64,000 nucleotides of DNA from Gammaproteobacteria bacterium. GTDB taxonomy: Bacteria; Pseudomonadota; Gammaproteobacteria; DSM-16500. Both the position numbers and the translations under genes were made by a program. Positions 56,001 to 63,889 of the stretch are shown here, piece after piece (position 1 is the first letter of the stretch; the number at the start of each line of letters is the position of its first letter). The DNA is taken from assembly GCA_013816845.1 (NCBI GenBank), contig JACDDU010000002.1, positions 372,001 through 436,000 on the forward strand, written 5' to 3'. The notes under the pieces were generated by a model. That model was not told where the DNA came from. It made no database searches and worked only from the letters and a program-made list of their open reading frames with translations.

Positions 56001-58264
56001 ATCTAAGAAAAAGCGAGCCGTTATTATTGGAATCTTATAAAATTTCTCTTGATACAGGTGAGATATCCTATGTTGGTTATAACGCTTTTTTTTATTGCCT
56101 CTTTAAATTCTGGAGTGGGTATGAATTAAGTGAAACGATTGAAGAAACAAAGCAATTTTTGGAAGCGGTGCTTCCTTTTAAGCAAAACATTCCTATTCCA
56201 TCCATGCAACTTACTTTGCAGATGTTAGAGAATCTCCATGATGTTAAGGACGATCCCACTGACTTTACCGGTTCTTACATGGATGAGAAAACTTGGTTAA
56301 CTGACTTTGGGTCGGCAAATAAATTACAAATTACTGCTTATTACTTTCTCAAACTTTATTTCAATTATTTGTTTGGTCACCATGCCAAAGCGCTTATCTA
56401 CGAACAACATGTCCAAATTGATAATTTCACCGGTATGTATTCTTTTGCTATGTACCATATGTACGGTGCTTTAAACCGTTTGGCTTTATATAATGATGCA
56501 TCACCAAAAGAAAAAAAATCATCTTGGAAAAAAATTAAATATAATTTAAAGCGCCTAAAGAAATGGTCAGAGTATTCACCTGATAATTTTTTAAGCAAAT
56601 ATTATTTGGTGGCGGCTGAATTTGCGCGTATAAAAGGTCATGATGAAGATGCAATAAGTTATTATGACCAATCCATTGAGCTTGCCCAAAAAAATAAATT
56701 TGTTCAGGAAGAAGCTTTAGCCAATGAGCTTGCTGCTAAATTTTATTTAGCCAAGAAAAATAAAAAATTAGCTAAACTCTATATGCAAGAAGCGTATTAT
56801 GCGTATCAACGCTGGGGTTGTAAGCCGAAATTGCAACAATTAGAACATTTATTTCCTGACTTGATTTTAAGTATCATAGCGAACGACATTGCGGCGCCAC
56901 AACGCCAAGCTTTAGATGTAAGTACCATTTTAAAAATTTCTCAAGTCATTTCAAAAGAAGTCGTGTTAGAAAAGTTGGTGAAGAAAACACTTAAAATAAT
57001 GATAGAAAACATGGGTGCTGATCGTTGCGTATTATTATTAGAAAGTGATAAAGAACTCTTTATCGAAGGTGAATACCTTGTTGGTAAGAAAGCCCGTGTT
57101 TTAAACTCCATCCCTTATACAGAGTATGAAAATATTCCTAGCTCCATTATTGATTATGTTAAACGTACTAAACAAATTGTTTCTATCCCGAATGTAGATA
57201 AAGACCAGTTATTTAGTCGTGACTCTTACATTATTTTATCCAAACCAAAATCCATTTTATGTTCGCCCATCCTCCAACATGGTGCTTTACAAGGCGTGTT
57301 TTATTTTGAAAATCGATTGACCATGGATGCTTTTACGCCTAGCCGGATTGAATTATTAAAATCTATGTCCGCGCAAATTGCCATTTCGATTGAAAACGCT
57401 CGACTTTACAGTTCATTTGAACGATTTGTACCACAACAATTTTTAAATCTTTTAGAAAAACGCAATGTTATGGATGTGAAGTTAGGAGATTCTATACAAA
57501 AATCCATCTCTATTTTATTTATGGATATTGCTGGATTTACATCTATGTCTGAGCGTTTACAACCCGGTGAAGTTTTCAGCTTTATGAATACTTACTTGAG
57601 TTACATGGAACCGATTATTGCCAATAAAGGCGGCTTCATCGATAAATATTTAGGCGACGGTATTATGGCTTTATTTCCTCAATCAGCTGATGATGCCTTG
57701 CGTGCAGCGATTTTACTTCAACAAGCGCTGATTGATTATAACCATCAGCAATTAGTCCAAAAGGAGAGTAAAATTCTGGCCCGAATTGGCGTAAATACGG
57801 GTGAAACGATTTTGGGAATGCTAGGGAGTCAGCATCGTATTGATGGGTCAGTTATTGGCGATGCAGTTAATGCTGCTTCTCGTATTATGGATTTAAACCA
57901 ATTATACGGCACTTCTATTTTAATAAGTGAGCACACGCGTTTAGGCTTAGATAATCCGAAGGCCTATCCACTACGTTTGATTGATCAAGTTAAAGTAAAA
58001 GGGAAGCTTGAAATTTTACCCGTTTGGCAAGTTTTAGTTAATACACCTGCAGAAGTTATTCCTGAACTGATTGCGTTGTATCAATCGGCGCGTGAGGCAT
58101 ATGTTCAAGGTGATTTAACGGGAGCGGAGCTTAAATTTTCTGCTTGCTTATTACTCTATCCCGAGGACAGCGTAAGCCAATATTTTATTAAGCGTTGCCA
58201 GAATTACATTGCACGAGGGTTACCGGAAGAGTGGGACGGTGTGACGACTTTAACGCATAAGTAA
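53021..58264 (+). CDS. Giant signalling protein: Ser/Thr kinase, NTPase, TPR-like, GAF and class III adenylate cyclase
   Basis: The 1,747-residue protein starts with a kinase domain (Lys36 in VIFKTLL, GIIHKDIKPNNIL, and DFD where DFG is usual). At about 326 a P-loop GYAGVGKSTLM opens an AAA/STAND-type ATPase (with YLDDMQWA). A helical TPR-like region of some 600 residues follows, then a GAF domain (about 1290-1465) and a class III cyclase. The cyclase has metal Asp1502 and Asp1546, Lys1542 and Asp1614 for adenine choice, and Asn1617 and Arg1621 for catalysis, so cAMP synthesis is predicted. It starts at GTG with AAGGGG six bases ahead; an upstream TTG at 53006 is less likely. No membrane segments are present. 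Confidence 0.9.
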   Translation: MVELTGFSSIDMIKKDEKTALYRAERSHDHKLVIFKTLLAPHPNVTDLRSLQDEYELLCRLPSNDVPRPLELIQNGEQAALILEDSGDVLLSGLIHKKPLNIKEFLELAIILTRTIGDLHERGIIHKDIKPNNILVNLERHTARLIDFDLVMLLPRQTQGVTNPDLLEGSLAYMSPEQTGRMNRSIDYRTDFYSLGITFYEMLVSRLPFKAPDALGMVHAHIAKKPIPLSQLNPHIPEMLDAIVLKLMSKIPEERYQSAHGLKADLEKCLMLWIETQTIPHFELGLEDTSGTFSISKKLYGREKELAILLKSYEQVSAGDSMLLLVTGYAGVGKSTLMSELHKPVIAKRGYSCNGKFDEFQQNVPYSALINALENLINQILTESEENISRWRIEFQKALGENAGVITKLIPALELIIGEQPASSTMEAAEAEKHFYWVMRNFIQVFARKEHPLVIYLDDMQWASSSSLQLISHLLKSKIHYLMIVGAYRDNEVTHNHPLKLALTELQEDYRNILTLNLMPLSLTNVENLIADTLDQNIISVKQLAKICYEKTDGNPFFLNQLLSLLNEEGFIEFDSTTNSWKWDIERITTHPVTTNVVELMIKKLTRLPEETKKILQLASCIGNSFDIKSLSTILNLSKERVTEMLWPALFEGYATAYDDSLFKKSDPSYQLCYQFVHDRIRQATYLTMDTDEKKIFHKKIGYYLLETTRAQVVENKIFEIVNHLNFSMDLLNKPEERLQLANLNFSAGQKALESVAFTQSLKHLKKAITLLPEHTWQNHYKLTQSLYTLAAEIAYITNQTVLMERYAKVALARATNALDKAKIYEIKTDAYTKTDQCFKAIHAARLGLRELGLKLPKKMLSFAISKELLYLNFLIFNKSEEDIVSLPTLQNEKIAQALRLLVRVMPSAQSKSVELLAYVSLKTVTLSIRYGNTAISAVAYMMCTLIFWRIGNFKKSKMFSAVALQIADRFHAKREKGITLFTAGAFLQPWFGHLRKSEPLLLESYKISLDTGEISYVGYNAFFYCLFKFWSGYELSETIEETKQFLEAVLPFKQNIPIPSMQLTLQMLENLHDVKDDPTDFTGSYMDEKTWLTDFGSANKLQITAYYFLKLYFNYLFGHHAKALIYEQHVQIDNFTGMYSFAMYHMYGALNRLALYNDASPKEKKSSWKKIKYNLKRLKKWSEYSPDNFLSKYYLVAAEFARIKGHDEDAISYYDQSIELAQKNKFVQEEALANELAAKFYLAKKNKKLAKLYMQEAYYAYQRWGCKPKLQQLEHLFPDLILSIIANDIAAPQRQALDVSTILKISQVISKEVVLEKLVKKTLKIMIENMGADRCVLLLESDKELFIEGEYLVGKKARVLNSIPYTEYENIPSSIIDYVKRTKQIVSIPNVDKDQLFSRDSYIILSKPKSILCSPILQHGALQGVFYFENRLTMDAFTPSRIELLKSMSAQIAISIENARLYSSFERFVPQQFLNLLEKRNVMDVKLGDSIQKSISILFMDIAGFTSMSERLQPGEVFSFMNTYLSYMEPIIANKGGFIDKYLGDGIMALFPQSADDALRAAILLQQALIDYNHQQLVQKESKILARIGVNTGETILGMLGSQHRIDGSVIGDAVNAASRIMDLNQLYGTSILISEHTRLGLDNPKAYPLRLIDQVKVKGKLEILPVWQVLVNTPAEVIPELIALYQSAREAYVQGDLTGAELKFSACLLLYPEDSVSQYFIKRCQNYIARGLPEEWDGVTTLTHK

Positions 58265-58276
58265 GCGTCGAAAGGA

Positions 58277-58305
58277 AGGCTGAAAGTTTTTCTTCCAGCC
58301 TGTTT
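58277..58305 (+). terminator. Intrinsic terminator after the kinase-cyclase gene
   Basis: AGGCTGAAAG (58277-58286) and CTTCCAGCCT (58292-58301) pair with one mismatch, followed by GTTTT. It ends before the stop of the convergent FadL-family gene. Confidence 0.7.
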
Positions 58306-58309
58306 TAAA

Positions 58310-59518
58310 TTAAGCAAGATCCCAAGTTACAGACATTCCCACAACATTGATGGAAGTATGCACGTTACCCACCGTAGTTAAGCCGAGTAGGGTATTGTTG
58401 ATCGGCGCATTTTTTGCAAAGACATGGACATAACCTAAATCCATCCCCAAAGTCGGTTTCCATTGATAATGACCACCAATACCAAAAATAATGCTGTTAC
58501 CAACAGGCAGCGTTACATTACGATCCCGTCCATTCTGTGGTGTTGGGTCGTAACTTAAACCTGTTCTGAAAATCCATTGAGATTGATAATGATATTCCCC
58601 GCCCAAAGCATAGCGGATCGTATTATGTAAATTTTGTGGTACAACTAAAATACTGGCAACGGCACTATTGCGTGCTACGATATTTTTGACAATATCCCAT
58701 TGCGTATAATCCATGGTTGCCATCATCGCCCACGTCGCATTAAAGGCATGATATAAACTTAAAGACGTGATCGCAGGCAGGGGAAGTGTAATATTTAGAT
58801 TGTTATTGTTAGGGACGCCTAGATAACTACTTTGACCTTCGAAACGATGCCTAACTTGTGAGCGATAATTGACACCCAGACGGGTAAAATCGTTAAATTC
58901 ATAAAGTGCACCGGCGTGCCATCCAAAAGCCCAATCATCGCCCCAGGATCTGAGTGGGGAGCTAGGGACAAACGGAGACGGCGGGAAGAAGCTATTGGCT
59001 ACAATGCGACCGTGTTGCGCATCGGGTCCTGCTCCCAATGAAAAGTGGCGATTAAAACGATACGCAAGACTTGGACCAATATCGATGACTTGAAGCAAGC
59101 TGCGTGTCGAGATAAATCGTAGCACCGAATCATTTGGGTATTCCGTAATGGAGCCAAAGGGAGAGGTGACACTCAACCCAAAAAAAGTATTGGCATAAAC
59201 CGGCATGGCATAATGCATTGCGGGAATAATGCCATTAATCTTACTTCGCGCCGTTCCACTCATACCAACGCTAGTCCCTGAAAACATGGAATCGATTCGG
59301 CTGATCCGCCCAGCGGCTAAAACTTGAGGTTTGGGTAGGCGCGTTAAACCCGCCGGATTAAAAAAGTTTGTACTGGCATCAATTGCAATTGCGGCACTAC
59401 CTGACATGGCATCTTCAAGTAATTCGACATTTTCAGAAGGAACGCGATAATTAGCAAAGCTAACAATAGGAATCAAAAGGGCGGCATAAGATAGAGCGCG
59501 AAGTTTAAATTTTTTCAT
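58310..59518 (-). CDS. OmpP1/FadL/TodX-family outer-membrane transporter
   Basis: The 402-residue protein has a signal peptide ending at SFA|NYR and a FadL-type N-terminus: AMSGSAAIAIDASTNFFNPA, then GLTRLPKPQVLAAG (the NPAG motif). The rest is a 14-stranded-type barrel with many aromatic girdle residues (YALGGEYHYQSQWIFRTGLS) and the C-terminal VGMSVTWDLA. Members pass long-chain fatty acids or other hydrophobic molecules through the outer membrane by lateral opening. AAGGA stands seven bases before the ATG. Length is normal. It could feed fatty acids to the acyl-AMP ligase operon at 40-45 kb, a link by function only. Confidence 0.92.
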   Translation of the reverse strand: MKKFKLRALSYAALLIPIVSFANYRVPSENVELLEDAMSGSAAIAIDASTNFFNPAGLTRLPKPQVLAAGRISRIDSMFSGTSVGMSGTARSKINGIIPAMHYAMPVYANTFFGLSVTSPFGSITEYPNDSVLRFISTRSLLQVIDIGPSLAYRFNRHFSLGAGPDAQHGRIVANSFFPPSPFVPSSPLRSWGDDWAFGWHAGALYEFNDFTRLGVNYRSQVRHRFEGQSSYLGVPNNNNLNITLPLPAITSLSLYHAFNATWAMMATMDYTQWDIVKNIVARNSAVASILVVPQNLHNTIRYALGGEYHYQSQWIFRTGLSYDPTPQNGRDRNVTLPVGNSIIFGIGGHYQWKPTLGMDLGYVHVFAKNAPINNTLLGLTTVGNVHTSINVVGMSVTWDLA

Positions 59519-59592
59519 GACTGCTTCCTTGCATCAAATTGCAACTATTGTGTCATAGGTTTAACGCAAAAGAAATAATCTGTTTTTGCAGG

Positions 59593-61191
59593 CTAATACC
59601 TTTTCTTGGAAATATTGTTATTGTTTGGATTATCGTGCTTGTCCATGAGCATGGGCCTTACAACACTTTGACGGGTTGGAACGTTGTTTTTATTATTTGG
59701 CGCAAAGAGTGTAATTCCCTTTCCAGGAACATATGAAGGAAGTCTCCGCAATTGATTATCAGTCACTTTTAAAAAGTTATCCAATAATTGAGTTACATCC
59801 TCAAATGTAATTGAAGTTATATAGGTCGTGATGAGTTTAAAAAGGTCACGATTCAAATCGTACTGCTTCATGATTTGATAACTGTGCAAAATCCAATAAT
59901 GTAAATTTAAATGAGTCGTCATGGTCAGTTCCAAGGCGACGGGGAAAGTCATCCCATAATTTTTTAGATAATGTTCAATCTGCTGGGCTTGCAGTCCAAT
60001 GTTAGCCGTGCTAAATGGCCATTTTTCGCGAAGAATTTTTGGGAGGACTAACTCGCGGAAGCGTGAATCAACCGATAATAAATAGATTAATACTTCATTC
60101 CTGCTCATTAAATTCAAAGTGCTATTTTCTATAAAATCTACCTTCCTAGGAAGTAAATTGATTTTATAATTAAACATTGTTTTGGACACACGGTAAGTAG
60201 AGGGCATGTGATCAGCGAAGGCGTTAATGATGTGAGTTTGATTCGCATCAATCGCAATCATTAGAGCAATCTCAAGTCCTTGTCCCGTTTTATCTTTTTC
60301 AAGATATTTTTTCAATAAAGCTAAATGCCCACCCGTAGTTGCACCCTGGATCATGGTCAACAACATGTCTTTTTGTACCGCTGGCGGAGTAATTTGGAGC
60401 AAATCGTTATTAAGTTGAACGTGACCTCCCGTCGTTGCACCTAAAACGCCATAACCTAAACCCGCATGAGCATTCTTGATGAGACTGAAAACAAAGGCCC
60501 TGTGATTTTTGTAACTAGCTCCTTTTGCTGCGAAATCGTATAAAGTGGGTACCATCTGCGAACGTTTCAGCTGGTGAAATAGATTATCATTGATCGTTTC
60601 ACTTTTATTGGCGCTTCCTAATGTATAAAATACACCTTCAGCTGTTACTTCAGGATGGGTTAACCATTTTTCTTCTAACTCAGTATGTCCGCCTTCGATA
60701 GCGCCTTTCACGATGTAAACCGGTGAAGGGGGTGGATTTTGCTTTTCCAGCCAAGCTAAAGTTTCAATGTCATTTATTTTTGCAGCAGTATAGGCTGCGA
60801 CGCTCATGTCGGGACGGTAGCCCCACAATTTCCAAAATAACGCTTTATTCCCGCCAAGTAGGGCGCCTTGAATGGCATCATCAAAACCGGCACCTTTATA
60901 AAGCAACTGAAAGGTGTAGTCAGTGTTACCGATCATAGCTGCAGCTTTAACTGCTTCATTTCGGCTTGCGCCAAACTTTTCTATTAAAAACTCGGCGGCA
61001 TTAATATTTTTCTCAAGAATGAGTTGGCCGACCGCGGAAAACTCGCCCTCAAGTTCTGTAATGCAGTAGCCTTGGTCAATAAGCTTTTGCAGGCCTTCCT
61101 TGTCTTCTTGAATGGCTAATTGCTTAACAAGTTTGAAATCAAGGTCTAGATTGATTGGAGTAGTAGTGTTTGGCATTGATTTTATTATCAT
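59593..61191 (-). CDS. Ankyrin-like repeat protein, candidate effector
   Basis: The 532-residue protein contains degenerate ankyrin-type repeats with a recurring GGH/GGN turn: GALLGGNKALFWKLW, GAIEGGHTELEEKWL, GATTGGHVQL and GATTGGHLALLKKYL. Residues about 15-340 fit repeats of roughly 33. The last 190 residues are helical and end in an Asn/Lys-rich tail (HDNPNNNNISKKRY). No signal peptide or catalytic motif is visible. The start is not supported by a ribosome-binding site, and the internal ATG at residue 6 is an alternative. It is divergent from the degenerate C-H-D gene at 61277. Similar proteins in Legionella-type bacteria act on the host. Confidence 0.7.
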   Translation of the reverse strand: MIIKSMPNTTTPINLDLDFKLVKQLAIQEDKEGLQKLIDQGYCITELEGEFSAVGQLILEKNINAAEFLIEKFGASRNEAVKAAAMIGNTDYTFQLLYKGAGFDDAIQGALLGGNKALFWKLWGYRPDMSVAAYTAAKINDIETLAWLEKQNPPPSPVYIVKGAIEGGHTELEEKWLTHPEVTAEGVFYTLGSANKSETINDNLFHQLKRSQMVPTLYDFAAKGASYKNHRAFVFSLIKNAHAGLGYGVLGATTGGHVQLNNDLLQITPPAVQKDMLLTMIQGATTGGHLALLKKYLEKDKTGQGLEIALMIAIDANQTHIINAFADHMPSTYRVSKTMFNYKINLLPRKVDFIENSTLNLMSRNEVLIYLLSVDSRFRELVLPKILREKWPFSTANIGLQAQQIEHYLKNYGMTFPVALELTMTTHLNLHYWILHSYQIMKQYDLNRDLFKLITTYITSITFEDVTQLLDNFLKVTDNQLRRLPSYVPGKGITLFAPNNKNNVPTRQSVVRPMLMDKHDNPNNNNISKKRY

Positions 61192-61276
61192 TTTGTAATA
61201 AATTGTACATATTTTAACATTATATTTAAAATAAATACATATTTTAGTCTAAAATTTAACCAATTAGGAGTGGTAT

Positions 61277-62266
61277 ATGTTCTTTTCCCGTGAGCGCGAC
61301 AATTCCAGAAAACTCCTTTTAAAAGCCTTGTGGTATGCCCATAACCATCTTCCTAAGCTGCCTAGTTCAGATAATTCAATTCGGAAAGATGAGGACTATG
61401 CCGTGATGCAGAGTATCCAACCTTCTTTACTCTGGCGCATCGACCCAGATGATCTTATTTACCAATTTGCTGTGACCATTAACAAAATCAAGAAATACAC
61501 CATGGGCGGGGAGAGGGAGTTTGCTTATTTAATCGCTGATTATTTTTTAGGCTTGAGTCAGCAACAATCAAAATTTTTAGGCAAAGTAGAAATCTTTGAA
61601 TGTGAGGAAAGTAAGCGAATTTTCACCGTCATTAATCGATCCCTTGGCAGTAATGAAAAGGATCCTCGAACTTGGGGAGATAAGGCAGTTTTATGCGATG
61701 CGAGTCGACCTGGTATTTATTCAACCCAAGAATACTGGCCCCTGCTTTCAACTCATAAGGTTCGCACTTCGCTTTTGCTCGATATTAAAAATTTAAGTCA
61801 ACGACATCATTCAAATTATTTGAAGGAAATGCATAGTATTTATGAATATAAGATTCAGCATTTAATTCAATCTCTCTATGATTTGAAAATGACTTTCTCT
61901 CGTTTAGCGAAACATTTACTTTCTTTACCCTTGCAGCATGCGATGAAAAATTTCATGCATAAAAAGATGGGAGAAATTGATGTATTGATTGCAACTTATC
62001 AAAATGAAAAACCTTCAATAATTGACGGACACGATTATGATGATTATTTTACTTTACTAACCGATCGCTTAAAAAATAATTATGATCAACTGCATTACTT
62101 TATGGTGAAATTACAGAATGATAAAAAGAAATTATTTTCTCAAAATTACTCTTATTCCTTATTTAAAAAATTAAATCATAAAAACAAATCGGCTTTAAGT
62201 CATGCTATTGAAGGCTTTAAGCTTTCACTTAATGATTTAAGATCAACTACATCTTTCCGCAGGTAG
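61277..62266 (+). CDS. Degenerate member of the C-H-D family
   Basis: The 329-residue protein shares blocks with the 16270-17244 and 50123-52828 products: TMGGEREFAYLIADYF in place of GNC, FTVINRSLGSNEKDPRTWGD in place of the DHVFLILNR region, and LCDASRPGIYSTQEYW with Asp141. The Cys and His of the relatives are replaced by Glu79 and Arg114, so it should lack that activity. The C-terminal 180 residues are Lys-rich helices (coiled-coil-like). AGGAG stands six bases before the ATG. No export signal is seen. It may act as a binding or regulatory relative, or it may be a decaying copy; the intact frame favours a kept function. Confidence 0.6.
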   Translation: MFFSRERDNSRKLLLKALWYAHNHLPKLPSSDNSIRKDEDYAVMQSIQPSLLWRIDPDDLIYQFAVTINKIKKYTMGGEREFAYLIADYFLGLSQQQSKFLGKVEIFECEESKRIFTVINRSLGSNEKDPRTWGDKAVLCDASRPGIYSTQEYWPLLSTHKVRTSLLLDIKNLSQRHHSNYLKEMHSIYEYKIQHLIQSLYDLKMTFSRLAKHLLSLPLQHAMKNFMHKKMGEIDVLIATYQNEKPSIIDGHDYDDYFTLLTDRLKNNYDQLHYFMVKLQNDKKKLFSQNYSYSLFKKLNHKNKSALSHAIEGFKLSLNDLRSTTSFRR

Positions 62267-62362
62267 TTTTTTTTGCAGTTAAATAAACATGAAAATTACC
62301 GTGTATGCGTCAATACGACTCAATTAAAGCTTATTTATAATAAACTTGTGAGAAATTTTCTG

Positions 62363-62407
62363 AAAGAAAAAAACCTTGATGACCCAATGCAGCATCATCA
62401 AGGTTTT
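62363..62407 (-). terminator. Intrinsic terminator of the GH16 gene
   Basis: AAAACCTTGATGA (62370-62382) and TCATCAAGGTTTT (62395-62407) form a 13-bp stem; read leftward the hairpin runs into TTTTTTTCTTTC. It lies just after the stop at 62416. Confidence 0.85.
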
Positions 62408-62415
62408 GTTAAGGT

Positions 62416-63708
62416 TTACTTCTTTAAAGTAACATTGACTGAATATTTAACGGCAGCTGATGTACTTTCTTTACAAACCGTGGAAATGAAATAGACGAAG
62501 TTACCATTGGATCCTGGCAAAGTTTGATCTTGGAAGACCCGAATCGTTGGACCCGCACCTTTCCACATAACACGATTGTTCCAATCCGCAACTTGATAGT
62601 TTTGAATCGGCGCACTGTTAGTAGGTTCCATCCAAGCTACAGTAATTTGCTTTTTATCCGGCGAATACATTGATTGAATGTTAACGGGTGGTTTGCAATC
62701 GCCTGGGGGGGAAGGAGGTGTATCACCATTGACCGTGTACGATTTAACACTTTGCACATACATGCTAGAAGTTTGCATTTGTGCATTAGGCGCCCCCGCA
62801 TAACCGCCCCCTAATGCAAGGTTCACAATTAAGTAATAACCGCCATTGGGATCATTAAAACCACGTTGTAAAGCGCCGGGGCCATCTGCTGGCAAAGTAT
62901 CAGTTCGTAGCGGTCCCCAAACTTTTTTATTATCAAAATAGCCGTTGATAATAGAGCCACCTTTAGTGCTGGCAGGATCGGGTTCCCACTCAAATCCCCA
63001 GGTATGGAAATCCTTCCAAAGCTCACGCGCGGCGATAGACCGTTCGAAAGGATACCCTTGGAAGACGCAATCATTGCCACCACATTTGGGGCTATTTCCG
63101 TTAAAGTGAACTGCGCCAGTGCTGGTTTTGTAATCCGTGCCCCGCAGGTAAGCTTCGGAAATATCGATTTCAGCATTGAGAGGCCAATTGCCATCATTAG
63201 TTGGCATCATCCAAATAGCGGGCCACAAACCGCTCTGGTAACTATTGGGTTGCGTACCAGCTTGGCATCTTCCATCCGTACTGGTATCGCATTTAGGCAT
63301 TTTTACTACAACTTCAACATAACCATGCTTAATTTCTTTCGTCGTCCATGTGTTTGATTTAACCGGTGAGTTAAAAGGCGCGAGATGGAGGTTGTGCCGC
63401 GTCATGATTTCGCCCGATTTCCAAAAACCACTGTTAATTTTGTTAGCTAAAAACTTAATTTGGCCAGGCTTGTTTGCGCTATCAACATAAGGCTGCACTA
63501 AGTTCACATCGTAAACATTAATTTCACCCGACATTCGATGGTCATAATTGGTGGAGGCATAATATTTTAAACCGTTGGGTCCAATATCATTCAAAATATC
63601 TCGTTGAACGGTACAATTTTTTGCTGCATCAAATGCACAAGGTGCCGCATAAGCTGAAAAGCTTGCGCAGCATAATAAAGCGATATAGTTCAATTTAAAT
63701 TTTTTCAT
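62416..63708 (-). CDS. Secreted GH16 endo-beta-glucanase with C-terminal Fn3-like domain
   Basis: The 430-residue enzyme has a signal peptide (MKKFKLNYIALLCCASFSAY, cleavage at AYA|AP). The GH16 core includes GLWPAIWMMP and the catalytic motif NAEIDISEAY (ExDxxE: nucleophile Glu, Asp and acid Glu), then FHTWGFEWEPD. After residue about 335 an Fn3-like domain follows (KQITVAWMEPTNSAPIQNYQ). The family cuts beta-1,3 or beta-1,3-1,4 glucans. The ATG at 63708 has AAGGA about six bases upstream; a TTG two codons earlier is less likely. Together with the GH9 cellulase and trehalase it suggests use of algal, fungal, plant or protist-wall polymers. Confidence 0.93.
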   Translation of the reverse strand: MKKFKLNYIALLCCASFSAYAAPCAFDAAKNCTVQRDILNDIGPNGLKYYASTNYDHRMSGEINVYDVNLVQPYVDSANKPGQIKFLANKINSGFWKSGEIMTRHNLHLAPFNSPVKSNTWTTKEIKHGYVEVVVKMPKCDTSTDGRCQAGTQPNSYQSGLWPAIWMMPTNDGNWPLNAEIDISEAYLRGTDYKTSTGAVHFNGNSPKCGGNDCVFQGYPFERSIAARELWKDFHTWGFEWEPDPASTKGGSIINGYFDNKKVWGPLRTDTLPADGPGALQRGFNDPNGGYYLIVNLALGGGYAGAPNAQMQTSSMYVQSVKSYTVNGDTPPSPPGDCKPPVNIQSMYSPDKKQITVAWMEPTNSAPIQNYQVADWNNRVMWKGAGPTIRVFQDQTLPGSNGNFVYFISTVCKESTSAAVKYSVNVTLKK

Positions 63709-63889
63709 AGACAATCCTTTGTTTATTAGTTCAACTTTTCAACTGTACACGTTTGGCGGGCTGAAAGAAATGGGGTAAAAAATGAGGGCAATTGAAAACT
63801 TTATTATAAACATTTGTCGGATTGTTTAATTGAATGATCTACTAAAACTGCACTAAGCTTACCTAACTTACTTTAGGCGGAATGGTTTT

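Noticed and set aside
62273-62494. Plus-strand frame of 73 codons after the degenerate C-H-D gene
   Set aside because: It starts at TTG without a ribosome-binding site, runs through the GH16 terminator hairpin and overlaps the GH16 3' end.
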